Below, piece after piece: positions 35,250 through 44,578 of a DNA stretch of 64,000 nucleotides. This DNA comes from Lachnospiraceae bacterium. GTDB lineage: Bacteria; Bacillota; Clostridia; Lachnospirales; Lachnospiraceae. Under the pieces are notes generated by a model. That model ran no database searches and had not been told where the DNA came from. It was given only the letters and a program-made list of their open reading frames with translations. Both the position numbers and the translations under genes were made by a program. The stretch is taken from NCBI GenBank assembly GCA_017521605.1, contig JAFXCD010000009.1, positions 173,649 to 237,648 of the forward strand. The letters are read 5' to 3'. Positions within the stretch are counted from its first letter, which is position 1. Each line of letters begins with the position of its first letter.

Positions 35250-36179
35250 CTACCTGCCTTTCTTCTGAATCCTGTAAAGCAGCTCATAGCCCTTTGCATT
35301 AGCACAGATGTCCTCAATAAAGATGCACTTGCCCACCTTACTGGACTTTTCTAAATACTCTCTTAATAGAAGTGCGCCACCGCCAATGAAAACCACACAA
35401 CCGGTTTTTAAATCAATTCCCAGTTCTCGAAGCGTACCAAGTAGATCGTCTACATACGTTTTAGTCATTTCCTGCACCAGACTAACAATGTCTTTATCAT
35501 GATCTGTTTTCTCGCCTTTAATAATACAGTCAATATCCGTTTCGTCAAGAAGAATATCATATTCTGAGTTTGTACGGGATTTAATCTTGTTATACAAAGT
35601 GATTACACCCTTTTCCAAAGAATCACATACAGCCAGCTCCGGTGCACCATTCCTAAGAAGAAGATAATCCAGTGTAAATCCGCCAATATCAACCGTAACT
35701 ACTTTACTGTATCCCTGAATGTCCCGAAAGATTGTCATGGCTGCCGCATAGTCCTGTGGAAATGCCACTACATCACCAATTTGGATAGTGTACTCTCTTC
35801 CTTTGTAAGTAAATACCTGCTTTCCCCTGTCTTTGAAATAATTCTGGAATTTCTCAAATAATGCACCGTAATGTTTAGGCGGAAGTCCAATAGGCAGGTC
35901 CACGTTAAGAACGGTATTTTCTACATCAGTTACTTTACCCTCCGCTTCCTTTGCAATGGCAAAAAGTGTCAGGATGAAGAATCTCTCGTCCTTCGTCTTA
36001 TCCCTCATGTAAGGAATCCTTTGGTCGGAAAGCGTATAGTAACGGCCGTTGTAATAAAGATACTCTCCTAACACCGGCTTGCAGTCACTTTCAATAATAC
36101 CGGAAGTGAAGAAAGAATCATTTGTCTTCGTGTTACGGTTTCCATGGTCTACAGCAACAATTAATTTTTGATACTTCAT
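35250..36179 (-). CDS. parM: ParM-like actin-family partition ATPase
   Basis: A 309-residue protein with the actin-fold signatures: phosphate-1 VAVDHGNRNTKT near 9-20, phosphate-2 VVTVDIGGFTLDYLL near 160-174 and adenosine VVFIGGGALLL near 268-278. ParM polymerises and pushes plasmid copies apart with ParR. A promoter-like TTGGTT (17) TATAAA lies upstream at about 36,200-36,240, after a terminator, so this pair can be expressed apart from the replication operon. Confidence 0.85.
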   Translation of the reverse strand: MKYQKLIVAVDHGNRNTKTNDSFFTSGIIESDCKPVLGEYLYYNGRYYTLSDQRIPYMRDKTKDERFFILTLFAIAKEAEGKVTDVENTVLNVDLPIGLPPKHYGALFEKFQNYFKDRGKQVFTYKGREYTIQIGDVVAFPQDYAAAMTIFRDIQGYSKVVTVDIGGFTLDYLLLRNGAPELAVCDSLEKGVITLYNKIKSRTNSEYDILLDETDIDCIIKGEKTDHDKDIVSLVQEMTKTYVDDLLGTLRELGIDLKTGCVVFIGGGALLLREYLEKSSKVGKCIFIEDICANAKGYELLYRIQKKGR

Positions 36180-36258
36180 AATTTGTCAGCTCCTTTTCTT
36201 TTATTTTACAGTTTTATACGCACAGATTATGTAAAAACCAACAACTAATACATAAAAA

Positions 36259-36301
36259 ATGCCGGGGCAGCACTTCCATAACGGAAACACCACTCCGGCA
36301 T
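36259..36301 (-). terminator. Terminator between primase and parM
   Basis: ATGCCGG...CCGGCAT with a long imperfect stem in between; the minus-strand side continues into T-rich sequence (TTTTTTAT). It separates the primase gene from the partition genes. Confidence 0.75.
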
Positions 36302-36323
36302 ACTGTCTTTCTATACGGATAGA

Positions 36324-37532
36324 TTACTTATTCTGCTCCAAATCATACAGATAATCATCCACTCCTTTACTGTGTTCCGCCCAGTCACCATCTTCATCCA
36401 TATCCCAGGTAAGCATCTTGCCCGGCAATCCAAGCTCCTTACAGATACCTGCTAACTTATGGCATCCGCGCTGGATATTCTGCCGCTTAATCTGTTTCTT
36501 CTCACAGATGATGATTGTGTTTTTCCAGTCCTCTTTATAATGGGGACAGTGCACACACTTCTCATTGTAATCGCCTCTGCATACCGGTTTAAGAAGTTTA
36601 TCCATATCATAAGCCTCATAGATAAATTCCGTACCCAGTCTTTTCATCGCCTGCAAAAACGGTGGAAGATTGGCATACTGGTTTGCTCCCGGTACACATC
36701 CGAAAGTTCTTCCGGATAATGCGTGTGACAAGTCGCCTTTTAGCGGCCCCTCTGTAATAAATACGGTTTTTGCTCCAGGCTCCCCAACTAAATGCACCGG
36801 CGAACCGGATGAGGTACCCATGTGGTAATTGGTGCTGGAAAGCCAGATATACTTTCTGCCATCGTAAGGATGGTCCAGTCTTATCTGCGCTCCCACAATC
36901 AATCCATCTATATTGCGGATGGGAATAAGAAACCCGGCAGACTTAGGATTAAAATGAATACTCCACTCACCGTCTTTTTCCTGATAGAACCCCGGAACTC
37001 CTTTTACGGTGCAACCCGCTTCAATTAGCTTCTTGGTAATTCTACGGAATCCAAAAACCGGAGTACTTTTATAGCCATTTCTTTCAATCTGTTCCTCTGT
37101 AAATCCACGTTTAAGAAGACTCTGTTTATGTGCATCTGCGAGAATCAACATGGAAAAGAACATGGTATAGGTTTTATTCTTCACTTCATCCGAAGCTTGC
37201 GGTACTGTTTCTATCTCAGGCTCTTTTGACTGTATTACTTTTTGTCTTACCTGATAATCAGGAGCCTTTTCATTCTTTCCAAGAGCATCCTTGATTTCTT
37301 TGCAGGCAGTCTGGTTATCCACTCCATAAACTTTTGCGTAAAGAGCAAGCATGCCTCCGCTTTCTCCGCATCGGTTGCACTTGAATACATTCTTCTTCAG
37401 ATTAAGATTTAGTTTTCCTTTCCTGTCACCACAGAACGGACAATCCACATCCAGGCTCACTGTATTCTTATGTCTTACGTGCAGATTAAGTAGTCCTGCT
37501 ATATCCCTGATATTAAAAGGAAAATCCTGCAC
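36324..37532 (-). CDS. DNA primase with CHC2 zinc finger and DUF3854 domain
   Basis: A 402-residue protein. The N-terminal zinc finger has CPFC...CNRC near residues 32-56 (CHC2-type, here with C replacing H). The middle and C-terminal part belongs to DUF3854, a TOPRIM-like primase-associated domain (TEGPLKGDLSHALSG near 255-269; YEAYDMDKLL near 300). It probably primes element replication together with the RecD2 helicase. Its gene follows the annealing-protein gene with a hairpin in the gap. Confidence 0.85.
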   Translation of the reverse strand: MQDFPFNIRDIAGLLNLHVRHKNTVSLDVDCPFCGDRKGKLNLNLKKNVFKCNRCGESGGMLALYAKVYGVDNQTACKEIKDALGKNEKAPDYQVRQKVIQSKEPEIETVPQASDEVKNKTYTMFFSMLILADAHKQSLLKRGFTEEQIERNGYKSTPVFGFRRITKKLIEAGCTVKGVPGFYQEKDGEWSIHFNPKSAGFLIPIRNIDGLIVGAQIRLDHPYDGRKYIWLSSTNYHMGTSSGSPVHLVGEPGAKTVFITEGPLKGDLSHALSGRTFGCVPGANQYANLPPFLQAMKRLGTEFIYEAYDMDKLLKPVCRGDYNEKCVHCPHYKEDWKNTIIICEKKQIKRQNIQRGCHKLAGICKELGLPGKMLTWDMDEDGDWAEHSKGVDDYLYDLEQNK

Positions 37533-37548
37533 GGCTTTCCTCCTTTCC

Positions 37549-37574
37549 GTGGCCCGGTACTCTTACCGGACCAC
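37549..37574 (-). promoter_or_regulatory. Hairpin before the primase ribosome binding site
   Basis: GTGG-CCGGTA...TACCGG-CCAC stem (each arm with one extra base) just upstream of GGAAAGGAGG. No T-run. One of several hairpins that precede ribosome binding sites in the backbone operons. Confidence 0.55.
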
Positions 37575-37590
37575 TACTGTTTATTGGAAA

Positions 37591-38580
37591 TTAACTTGCC
37601 TGTGCAAGAGCTGTATCTAACAGAAACTTAGCAGCAGCCCTAAGCAGATTGTCAGGTCCACCATAAGAAGTTACGTACCACTCCAGACTGTCCGGCTTTT
37701 CCATTGCCACCTGTCCAAGAGTCTTTCCCTTGTTAAAACCAATGGGAACCACAACGGACGCTGCCTTATCTCTGGTAAGCAGACTATAAATCTGTTCCAA
37801 CGGCATGTCTTTTCTGATTTCACCGGCACCACTATTTGCCTGCGCCGAATTCTGACTTGCAGCCAGTCTGTTGCCTGCCATAGCCATATTGGATGCCGCT
37901 ACAGGCTGACTTACATTCTGCTGCATTACGGGAGGCTGCGACATGGCAGGTGTGATACCCTGCTGCATGGCTGCCCCTACCTCACTGGGCATGGGAATAT
38001 ATTCTTCGATACCATGCTGTCCGGGAATCATATTGTCATCCACGGCAGTCTCCTGGCCGGTCAACTCTTCCTCCATGTAGGTTCCCTGTGGTATCATGCT
38101 ACCTCCATGCATAATCTGCTGGTCGATGGGTGCCTCTGTTACTTCCGGATCAAAGTCTTCTTCCATATCCGCAAACTGAAGTCCAAAACCTGCATCTGAT
38201 AATGCACGTCCCACTGCAGCAGTTTCCGCCAACTCCACATACTTGTTGCCGAACTGGTCGTCATTTGTCTGGTATTTCTGAGCCAGTGCATTAGATACAA
38301 AATTGTCCTCTGCATCATTACGGTTTAAGTACACTCTGGCCTCAACAATCGCTACCTGGTCGGTAAGCTTTATCAGCTTCTTGACAATCTTTCCTTCCGG
38401 ATGGCAAAGCCTGAACCAGAGCTTACGATAAGCAACATCCAGATAATACTTTCCTGTCTGCCCTTCTTTCTGTATCAAGCGCATGAACCTACGCGGGTCA
38501 AAACCTTCCACTTGGTTCAATTTACTGATTTCCGCTACCTCATCATACATTGAGTTTCCGTTTAAAGTCATTTCATTCAT
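37591..38580 (-). CDS. Putative single-strand annealing protein with ExoX-C-like domain
   Basis: A 329-residue protein. Residues about 85-155 show the pattern of Rad52/ERF-like annealing proteins (YVELAETAAVGRALSDAGFG). A Met/Gln-rich linker (about 175-265) follows, then a C-terminal domain resembling the ExoX-C/DUF3820 group (PIGFNKGKTLGQVAMEKPDS). Beside the YqaJ exonuclease it would form a RecE/RecT-like recombination pair with an SSB. Assignment rests on pattern and context. Confidence 0.65.
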   Translation of the reverse strand: MNEMTLNGNSMYDEVAEISKLNQVEGFDPRRFMRLIQKEGQTGKYYLDVAYRKLWFRLCHPEGKIVKKLIKLTDQVAIVEARVYLNRNDAEDNFVSNALAQKYQTNDDQFGNKYVELAETAAVGRALSDAGFGLQFADMEEDFDPEVTEAPIDQQIMHGGSMIPQGTYMEEELTGQETAVDDNMIPGQHGIEEYIPMPSEVGAAMQQGITPAMSQPPVMQQNVSQPVAASNMAMAGNRLAASQNSAQANSGAGEIRKDMPLEQIYSLLTRDKAASVVVPIGFNKGKTLGQVAMEKPDSLEWYVTSYGGPDNLLRAAAKFLLDTALAQAS

Positions 38581-38591
38581 TTGTATTCTCT

Positions 38592-38637
38592 CCTTCCATC
38601 TATGGAAGGCAGTTCTATATAATAAGTACCGCCTTCC
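38592..38637 (-). promoter_or_regulatory. Alternative hairpins overlapping a ribosome binding site
   Basis: Minus strand: GGAAGGC can pair with GCCTTCC; the same CCTTCC can instead pair with GGAAGG, which is part of the ribosome binding site for the annealing-protein gene. The two pairings exclude each other, so translation might be switched. Read directly from sequence; the switching is inferred. Confidence 0.5.
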
Positions 38638-38655
38638 GTCTATTTTCTTGAATTT

Positions 38656-39450
38656 TTACGAAGCATTTTGAAAATTTATTATCATTTGTCCGCCGGCTTC
38701 CTCTGCAAACTTCTCCACATCTTTATCATCTAAAACCACACCTGTTCCTTCAGCCTCTTTTTCCTCAAAGAAGCTATGAAATCTCCAGTGATTCAGATAA
38801 TAAAAAGGGGTGTACCATATCTCATTGTCCGGGTGAAAATCAGGCTTTACTAAACTATCTCCAACTATCACAATGGCCGGACATCCTAAAATGGATAACT
38901 GCACATAACACATAAGTGCAGCTGTCAGATCAATATCCTGGGCGAAGAAAAGTACTTCCTTCTGGTAATTGATACCATGCGCTTTTGCTACATTGGCAAA
39001 TGCTATTAACATGGCACCGGCACCGCAGGCAGGATCACTTACTGTAATAAAGCCTTTCCTTTGCCTTTCTTCTTCATCCACACCCACCATATTTATCTCC
39101 GCCATAAAATGACTGATATGATATGGTGTGAAAAATTGCCCTTTCTGTTCCTGATGAAGCTGCAGCCTGTGATACATACTGCCTAAGAAGTCCTGCTCCG
39201 GATTTTCACTAAGTGCAAGGGTTACAATACCTAATAACTCCGGGAACAAATTCTGAAACTCCTTCGGATACTTATTGATAATGGACAGGTATCTTTGCTC
39301 CCGTTCCTCTCTTTCCTGGGTGGGAACCAGATTTGCCATAGATGCAGCAGCCATGTATAGAAAATCATTCCAGACTTCCCACTTGGAATACCGGTATCCG
39401 AACTTACTAAAGATATCCAGAAACTCCTTTACATACTTACTTTCTGCCAT
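38656..39450 (-). CDS. N-6 DNA methylase-like protein lacking a clear NPPY motif
   Basis: 264 residues from the ATG at 39,450, which overlaps the stop of the upstream gene. It has the HsdM-like motif FFTPYHISHFMAEI near 122-135 and the AdoMet loop VSDPACGAGAMLIAFA near 150-165, followed by FFAQDIDLTAALMCYVQLSI. Where NPPY/F is expected there is only WYTPFYYLNHW, so methyl transfer may be lost. It may bind DNA or interfere with host restriction enzymes. Confidence 0.75.
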   Translation of the reverse strand: MAESKYVKEFLDIFSKFGYRYSKWEVWNDFLYMAAASMANLVPTQEREEREQRYLSIINKYPKEFQNLFPELLGIVTLALSENPEQDFLGSMYHRLQLHQEQKGQFFTPYHISHFMAEINMVGVDEEERQRKGFITVSDPACGAGAMLIAFANVAKAHGINYQKEVLFFAQDIDLTAALMCYVQLSILGCPAIVIVGDSLVKPDFHPDNEIWYTPFYYLNHWRFHSFFEEKEAEGTGVVLDDKDVEKFAEEAGGQMIINFQNAS

Positions 39451-39898
39451 CTTCCATATCCTTTCCGCCACAGACTTCCATGTGGATTTTATAGGTATTT
39501 CCACTTCCATCCGCAGTTACGACAAAACCATCTTCTGAAATATCTGTTATCTGTACTCCTTCGCCATCAATGGCATCCTGAATACAGCTAAGGATCCTTT
39601 CCTTATACATAAATTCGTCCTGATACTTACACTCCTTACAGAAGCATTCTGATAAAGTACAGCGGTACTGTCTGCCGTCTTTGGTTGCAATGTATGGATT
39701 GCAGATATAATGTCCTTTTCCGTTAAGAATAGAAATGGCAAATCCCTGTAATAACTCAATATCTGCTATGTCCCAGGGATAAATTTTCTCGGCATCCTCA
39801 TCCGACACATCCACAAGTTCTTTCAACAGATTATAGGCTGCATTGTCGATGGCATCCCGCCTTGCAAGCATTTTGTCACTTAATTCTATTTCCTTCAT
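39437..39898 (-). CDS. Backbone protein of unknown function
   Basis: 153 residues from the ATG at 39,898, set by GGAGGAAAGACGA. A Cys cluster (CTLSECFCKECKYQ near 88-101) suggests a metal site. Otherwise unrecognised. It overlaps the methylase-like gene by 14 bases and lies 40 bases after recD2. Confidence 0.65.
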   Translation of the reverse strand: MKEIELSDKMLARRDAIDNAAYNLLKELVDVSDEDAEKIYPWDIADIELLQGFAISILNGKGHYICNPYIATKDGRQYRCTLSECFCKECKYQDEFMYKERILSCIQDAIDGEGVQITDISEDGFVVTADGSGNTYKIHMEVCGGKDMEDGRK

Positions 39899-39938
39899 TC
39901 GTCTTTCCTCCATATACACTTTTAAAGTAAAATAATTG

Positions 39939-42152
39939 TTAAACTGCTATCTTCTTATCTGTTGTCAGCCGGTTATACTCTCTTATCACACGTTCACCCA
40001 GTCTGGTATTACGTTTGTCACTTTCGGTATTGTGAATAGCCATGTAAATAGCTTTCTTATTACCCACAATGGCAACTCTTACCTTGGCTCTGGTAACTGC
40101 TGTATAGAGAATATTTCTGCGTAGCATCTTATAAAACATGGGCAGCCACGGCAGAATGACTACTGGATACTCGGACCCTTGGCTTTTGTGTACGGTCGTG
40201 GCATAAGCATGCTCTATCATATCTAACTCGTCACTGGTATAGTTCACACTGCGTCCGTCTGAGAACTGAAGCCTTGCCAGTTGTACACCTTCCTCATCCT
40301 GATAGATGTCCGTCATATAACCTACATCACCATTACTAATCTGGTTCTTGTTTTTGTTATGTATGATACGGTCACCTTCTCTATAGGATCTCTTTCCGGC
40401 TTTCATTTCCTGTTTGCCTTCTTCCATGGGATTTACAATCTCCCATAATCTCGCATTCAGGGCATCTACGCTGGCTTCTCCTCTCTTACGAAATGGAGTA
40501 AGTACCTGTACCTGATCCACACCATACTCTGCTATGGCTTCCCGGTATAGCTTTTCCACCTTATCCGCAGCTTCCTCTGCAGTATCTGCATGTATCAGTT
40601 CAAAGCCGGTACCATAATCCAAAGTTGCATTGTTCTCCTGCATACGATAGGCATTGATGGCAATTCTGCTGTTCTCTGCCTGGCGGAAAACCATATCCAA
40701 TACAGTCACCGGTATTACACCACACATGACAAGCTCTCTGAAAACATTACCCGGTCCCACGCTTGGAAGCTGATTTACATCTCCCACAAGCACCAGTCTG
40801 GTACCCTCTTTGATGTGGCTGAAGAACTCATACGATAACCTCATATCTGACATAGTAAACTCATCTCCGATAATGAAATCTGCATCTAGCATTTCTTCCA
40901 CTGCTTCACAATCCTCATCATTAGTCAGTCCCAAGGCACTGTGCATGGTAATGGCATCAGGATGTCCTGTACTTTCAGCCATACGCCTGCTTGCACGTCC
41001 CGTAGGAGCTGTCAAAAGCACGTTTTTACCACCCAGCTTCTCATTGATATAGAGCAGTACCTTTTGTACCGTAGTCTTACCGGTACCGGGACCACCCGTT
41101 ATGATACTCACCAGATGAGTAAATGCTTTTCTTACTCCTTCCACCTGTTTAGCCGACAACAAAATACCTAACTCTCTCTGAGCTTCAGCAATTAAAGCTT
41201 CGAGTTTGTTTGATACTATGGTTTCCTGTACAAGCAATGTAGCAAGCTTCTTCGCAGCACCACACTCATAGCCATAAAGCCTTGCAGTATATAGAGCATT
41301 ATCTTCATAATACAGAATATGCTCCTTTACCATGCGGTACAGCTCCTGATACACTTCCACTTCTGATACCACTTCGTTCTGATATCCATGGTTTAACTGC
41401 TCATATACTTTTTTCTGGAAGAGCTGCTTATCTGCATATAAATGTCCTTCCTGCATCTCAAGCTCCATACAGTAATGGATGCAGCCTTCAATACGCATGG
41501 GGTCATTTAATCTGCACTTATTGGCCTTTGCAATTTCATCTACAGTCAGAAATCCAAATCCACTAATCTGACATAACATGAAAGGCTGGCTCTTTACAGT
41601 ATCCAACGCATTATTTCCGAAGTGTTCGTATATTTTCTGTATCTTTTTGGGAGTTACATTGAATGGTGTCAGATAGGCAGCTAAGTCACGCATGGCATGG
41701 CTGCTTCGATAAGATAAAAGAATGGTGTCCAGTTTCTTCTGTGTAATACCCTTAATCTCCAACAGACTATCCGGGTAATTATCCAGTATATCAAAAGTAC
41801 GTGTACCGAACCGGTCTACAATCAACCTTGCAGTCTTTGGACCAATCCCTTTTACCATACCTGATGAAAGATAACCCATAATACCCTCTTTCGTCTGAGG
41901 CAATATTTCCTCATAGGTATCCACCTGCAGCTGTAATCCATAATTACTCTTTATCCATTTACCCTGCATATCAATTTCTATGGAATCCGTATCCGGCAGG
42001 TTATTGCCTATGGCAGTGAACTGATATCCACTGCCTTTATAATACTGGCTTCTTGCCTGTGCAGGTACACTGTCATCCTCTGTGTGATACACAAAGATAC
42101 AATACCCATTCTCTTTATTCTGAAATATTGGTTTGATAAATCTACATTTCAT
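39939..42152 (-). CDS. recD2: RecD2-type SF1 helicase
   Basis: 737 residues from the ATG at 42,152, behind AAGGAAGG and overlapping the DUF4406 gene end by 11 bases. It has a RecD2-type N-terminal part with helix-hairpin-helix repeats (MVKGIGPKTARLIVDRFG). The helicase motifs are in order: Walker A GGPGTGKTT near 352, Walker B IIGDEFTMSDM, motif III VGDVNQLPSVGPG, and the late motifs VHKSQGSEYP and LYTAVTRAK. It probably unwinds 5'-3' during element replication or recombination. Confidence 0.9.
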   Translation of the reverse strand: MKCRFIKPIFQNKENGYCIFVYHTEDDSVPAQARSQYYKGSGYQFTAIGNNLPDTDSIEIDMQGKWIKSNYGLQLQVDTYEEILPQTKEGIMGYLSSGMVKGIGPKTARLIVDRFGTRTFDILDNYPDSLLEIKGITQKKLDTILLSYRSSHAMRDLAAYLTPFNVTPKKIQKIYEHFGNNALDTVKSQPFMLCQISGFGFLTVDEIAKANKCRLNDPMRIEGCIHYCMELEMQEGHLYADKQLFQKKVYEQLNHGYQNEVVSEVEVYQELYRMVKEHILYYEDNALYTARLYGYECGAAKKLATLLVQETIVSNKLEALIAEAQRELGILLSAKQVEGVRKAFTHLVSIITGGPGTGKTTVQKVLLYINEKLGGKNVLLTAPTGRASRRMAESTGHPDAITMHSALGLTNDEDCEAVEEMLDADFIIGDEFTMSDMRLSYEFFSHIKEGTRLVLVGDVNQLPSVGPGNVFRELVMCGVIPVTVLDMVFRQAENSRIAINAYRMQENNATLDYGTGFELIHADTAEEAADKVEKLYREAIAEYGVDQVQVLTPFRKRGEASVDALNARLWEIVNPMEEGKQEMKAGKRSYREGDRIIHNKNKNQISNGDVGYMTDIYQDEEGVQLARLQFSDGRSVNYTSDELDMIEHAYATTVHKSQGSEYPVVILPWLPMFYKMLRRNILYTAVTRAKVRVAIVGNKKAIYMAIHNTESDKRNTRLGERVIREYNRLTTDKKIAV

Positions 42153-42525
42153 TGATTTCCTTCCTTTCTTCCACAAGAATAAATCCGGATATACCTGTTT
42201 CTACCATCCGATAGATTGGAATACCCAGTTCTCTTGCTCTCCTTATCTCACCTTGCATACCATTACTTATGACATCGCCACAAATAACAAGTGCCTTACA
42301 AAGCTTCAGGACGGATAATCCAAATTCCAATGCGGCTTCCCTTTCCTGCTGAATAGTATCATCAAGATAATCCGGCAGAAAACTATGTGGTGCAATGGCT
42401 CTGCATTCCCAATATGCCGATACCATTTTTGCGTACACTCCAGCCTGAATCATATTGTGTTTCATGTCAGACCTCTTAAGTGCAGACAATGGCGAACAAA
42501 TATATACCAAATCCTCTTTTTTCAT
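42142..42525 (-). CDS. DUF4406 (nucleoside 2-deoxyribosyltransferase-like) protein
   Basis: A 127-residue protein starting MKKEDLVYICSPLSA, with the typical DUF4406 order: ICSPL near 9, APHSFLPDYL near 45, EFGLSVLKLCKALVICGD near 67 and SNGMQGEIRRARELGIP near 87. Related folds hydrolyse or transfer nucleobases. Found often in phages and mobile elements; the substrate is unknown. It overlaps recD2 and abuts the YqaJ gene by one base. Confidence 0.85.
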   Translation of the reverse strand: MKKEDLVYICSPLSALKRSDMKHNMIQAGVYAKMVSAYWECRAIAPHSFLPDYLDDTIQQEREAALEFGLSVLKLCKALVICGDVISNGMQGEIRRARELGIPIYRMVETGISGFILVEERKEINEM

Positions 42526-43565
42526 TAAGCGGCTCCCTTCTTCTTAACAGAAAATCTTCTGCTTTCCGTAGTATTCACGTAGTCATCATAGACATCCGGA
42601 TGCTGTACTTTTAATTTCTCCAGCCCCTTCTTATCAATGCTGGTTCGATATGCCGGATTGTACGTAACGATATATTCCGTACCACCATCCTTTAAGACAC
42701 CGGTACAGCTTACACCCATTTCTTCAACAATCTCTGCATAGGACTCCTTCATCTGTTCCTCCAGCTTCTTGGATTCCTGATCCAGCTTAGATTTCTGCTC
42801 CTTTAACTCCAGATATCTCTCAAGACCAACCAAATGCTTACGGTTTAACTTCACCTGATCCGCATCCTTATCTGCAGGACCATAATGCTTACGGATGCTT
42901 TCCAAAACCAAATCCGCCTTCTCGGTATATGGAGGTTCCACACCCATCTTCACGTTGTCATTCCAGAAATATTCTTCCTCTGCAATCAGATCCTCTTCTA
43001 AATCAAGGTCACGTTCCATATGACGAATAAAGAACTCGTCTTCATTGTTGCCATACAGGCAGGCAAAATAAACCCTGTTAATGTTCATCACGGCCATATA
43101 ATGTCTTCCCTGGTACTCATAATTTACCGGAGTAGAATTGTTGGCCCACTTGTCCTGACAGTTATAGTTGGTGGTCTTACACTCTAAAATCCCATATGTT
43201 CCATCACCAAAATCAATAAAAAAGTCCACATCCGCTAACATAAACGGATACAATGGATGGCGGAACATCTTACGGACAGGGAATACTCTGAAACCGGTCT
43301 TCTTGGAAAAGATTTCTGCTACCAGGTCTTCCAGTCTGTGTCCAACTTCCTTAGCAACCCAGTTACTTTCTTCCTCATCTATGGCAGGTGTGATACCACA
43401 TTTGTCATAATAAAGATCCCTTTTCGTACAAAAAGGGGACACTCCCATAATGGCCGCAGCATCACTTCCTCCAATGCCAAGACGACGGTATCCTAACCAG
43501 TCTTCCCTACTTAAATTCTCTGTATCTACAACAACTTCCGGTTTATAATTTAGATTTAAACTCAT
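42525..43565 (-). CDS. YqaJ-type viral recombinase (exonuclease)
   Basis: A 346-residue protein of the YqaJ/lambda-exo fold. RRLGIGGSDAAAIMGVSPF lies near 27-45. The probable metal-binding and catalytic residues are in ADVDFF (Asp) and GILECKTTNYN (ExK). It would trim 5' ends of double-stranded DNA for the neighbouring annealing protein. A long Lys/Glu coiled region (about 240-290) precedes the end. Starts behind GGAAAGGAAAAAGAT. Confidence 0.9.
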   Translation of the reverse strand: MSLNLNYKPEVVVDTENLSREDWLGYRRLGIGGSDAAAIMGVSPFCTKRDLYYDKCGITPAIDEEESNWVAKEVGHRLEDLVAEIFSKKTGFRVFPVRKMFRHPLYPFMLADVDFFIDFGDGTYGILECKTTNYNCQDKWANNSTPVNYEYQGRHYMAVMNINRVYFACLYGNNEDEFFIRHMERDLDLEEDLIAEEEYFWNDNVKMGVEPPYTEKADLVLESIRKHYGPADKDADQVKLNRKHLVGLERYLELKEQKSKLDQESKKLEEQMKESYAEIVEEMGVSCTGVLKDGGTEYIVTYNPAYRTSIDKKGLEKLKVQHPDVYDDYVNTTESRRFSVKKKGAA

Positions 43566-43580
43566 ATCTTTTTCCTTTCC

Positions 43581-43620
43581 GACAGAAAACGAGAGGAAAA
43601 CTACTTTCCTCCCGTCTGTC
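43581..43620 (-). promoter_or_regulatory. Hairpin between the DUF5688 and YqaJ genes
   Basis: GACAGA...TCTGTC with inner GGGAGGAAA/TTTTCCTCTC pairing just upstream of the YqaJ ribosome binding site. No clear T-run; part of the hairpin-before-gene pattern. Confidence 0.55.
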
Positions 43621-43633
43621 TATTCCTATTATT

Positions 43634-44557
43634 TTATTCCATATCTTCGCATAAAGGTTCTCCAGCCTCACGGATAAAAACTTCTTTCCGCTCTCTGTCA
43701 TAATAGTACACACTATTTGAAAGCTGTTCTTCTCTACGAACACCCTCCTCATTAATAAGCTGAACATCTTCTGCTCTTAATATATGACCGGAATGTTCCT
43801 CTTCCACCATTACTATTATTTCATGTGTACTACTGGGATAGATGATAAGATTAGAATTGTGCTTTATAGCTACTTTATGCAGAAATTCAGAATTCAGCAT
43901 AATCTTTGCACCATACTGCTTCTTTTCGTTAGATATGACATATACGCCGCCTTTTGCAGCAGGAATCTCCATACCTTCTTCAGCCATAGATCTCATGAAT
44001 CCTTTTAATATATCATCTAAACTGGCTATAAAAAACCGTTCCTTATCTATCATATTCTGTATACCTTGTTCTAGGATTGTCTCTTTGTCTACGCCCCACA
44101 TCTCTACTAAGTTCTCTGTGACAAAGATCAAACCATCAATGCCACCTTCTGTGATTACATCAACAAACGGTACAATAGCCAAATCCAAGAACGGCTTATG
44201 AACTCTCTCTTTCAGTACTTCCTGATTAGCCGAGTAATTTAACAAAGCCACCTTCAGTTTGGACTTAGACATTTCATACTGCTGGATCTCCTTAACAATT
44301 TTTCCCACATCTTCCTTTTCCTTTAGCTTATCTAGGATTAACGTAACAACATCTACCATTGAAATACGGTCGCTTTGATACTCTTGGTAAAGCTCATCTA
44401 CATAAATTATAGGACTGACACATTCTCCCTTTTGGTCAAACCGAATACCGTTATATACCTGCTCATTATTCTTTCTCGCTTTAACCAGTACCGGAGAATA
44501 GCTCTCATCCATAACATCCTTAAGTTCCGCAATTACTTCTTCCATAAATTTATCCAT
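43634..44557 (-). CDS. DUF5688 family protein
   Basis: A 307-residue soluble protein of DUF5688 (by recall): the order of RISMVDVVTLILDKLKE, then ALLNYSANQEVLKERVH and YVISNEKKQYGA fits. These proteins are common in Clostridia mobile elements; no activity is known. It lies between the first gene of the operon and the exonuclease gene. Confidence 0.8.
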   Translation of the reverse strand: MDKFMEEVIAELKDVMDESYSPVLVKARKNNEQVYNGIRFDQKGECVSPIIYVDELYQEYQSDRISMVDVVTLILDKLKEKEDVGKIVKEIQQYEMSKSKLKVALLNYSANQEVLKERVHKPFLDLAIVPFVDVITEGGIDGLIFVTENLVEMWGVDKETILEQGIQNMIDKERFFIASLDDILKGFMRSMAEEGMEIPAAKGGVYVISNEKKQYGAKIMLNSEFLHKVAIKHNSNLIIYPSSTHEIIVMVEEEHSGHILRAEDVQLINEEGVRREEQLSNSVYYYDRERKEVFIREAGEPLCEDME

Positions 44558-44578
44558 AGTTTTTTCTCTCCATTTCTT

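Noticed and set aside
36180-36258. parC centromere repeats upstream of parM
   Set aside because: Only weak, short similarities (ATGTAAAAA, ACATAAAAA) are visible, not the ordered direct repeats of a centromere; its location remains open.
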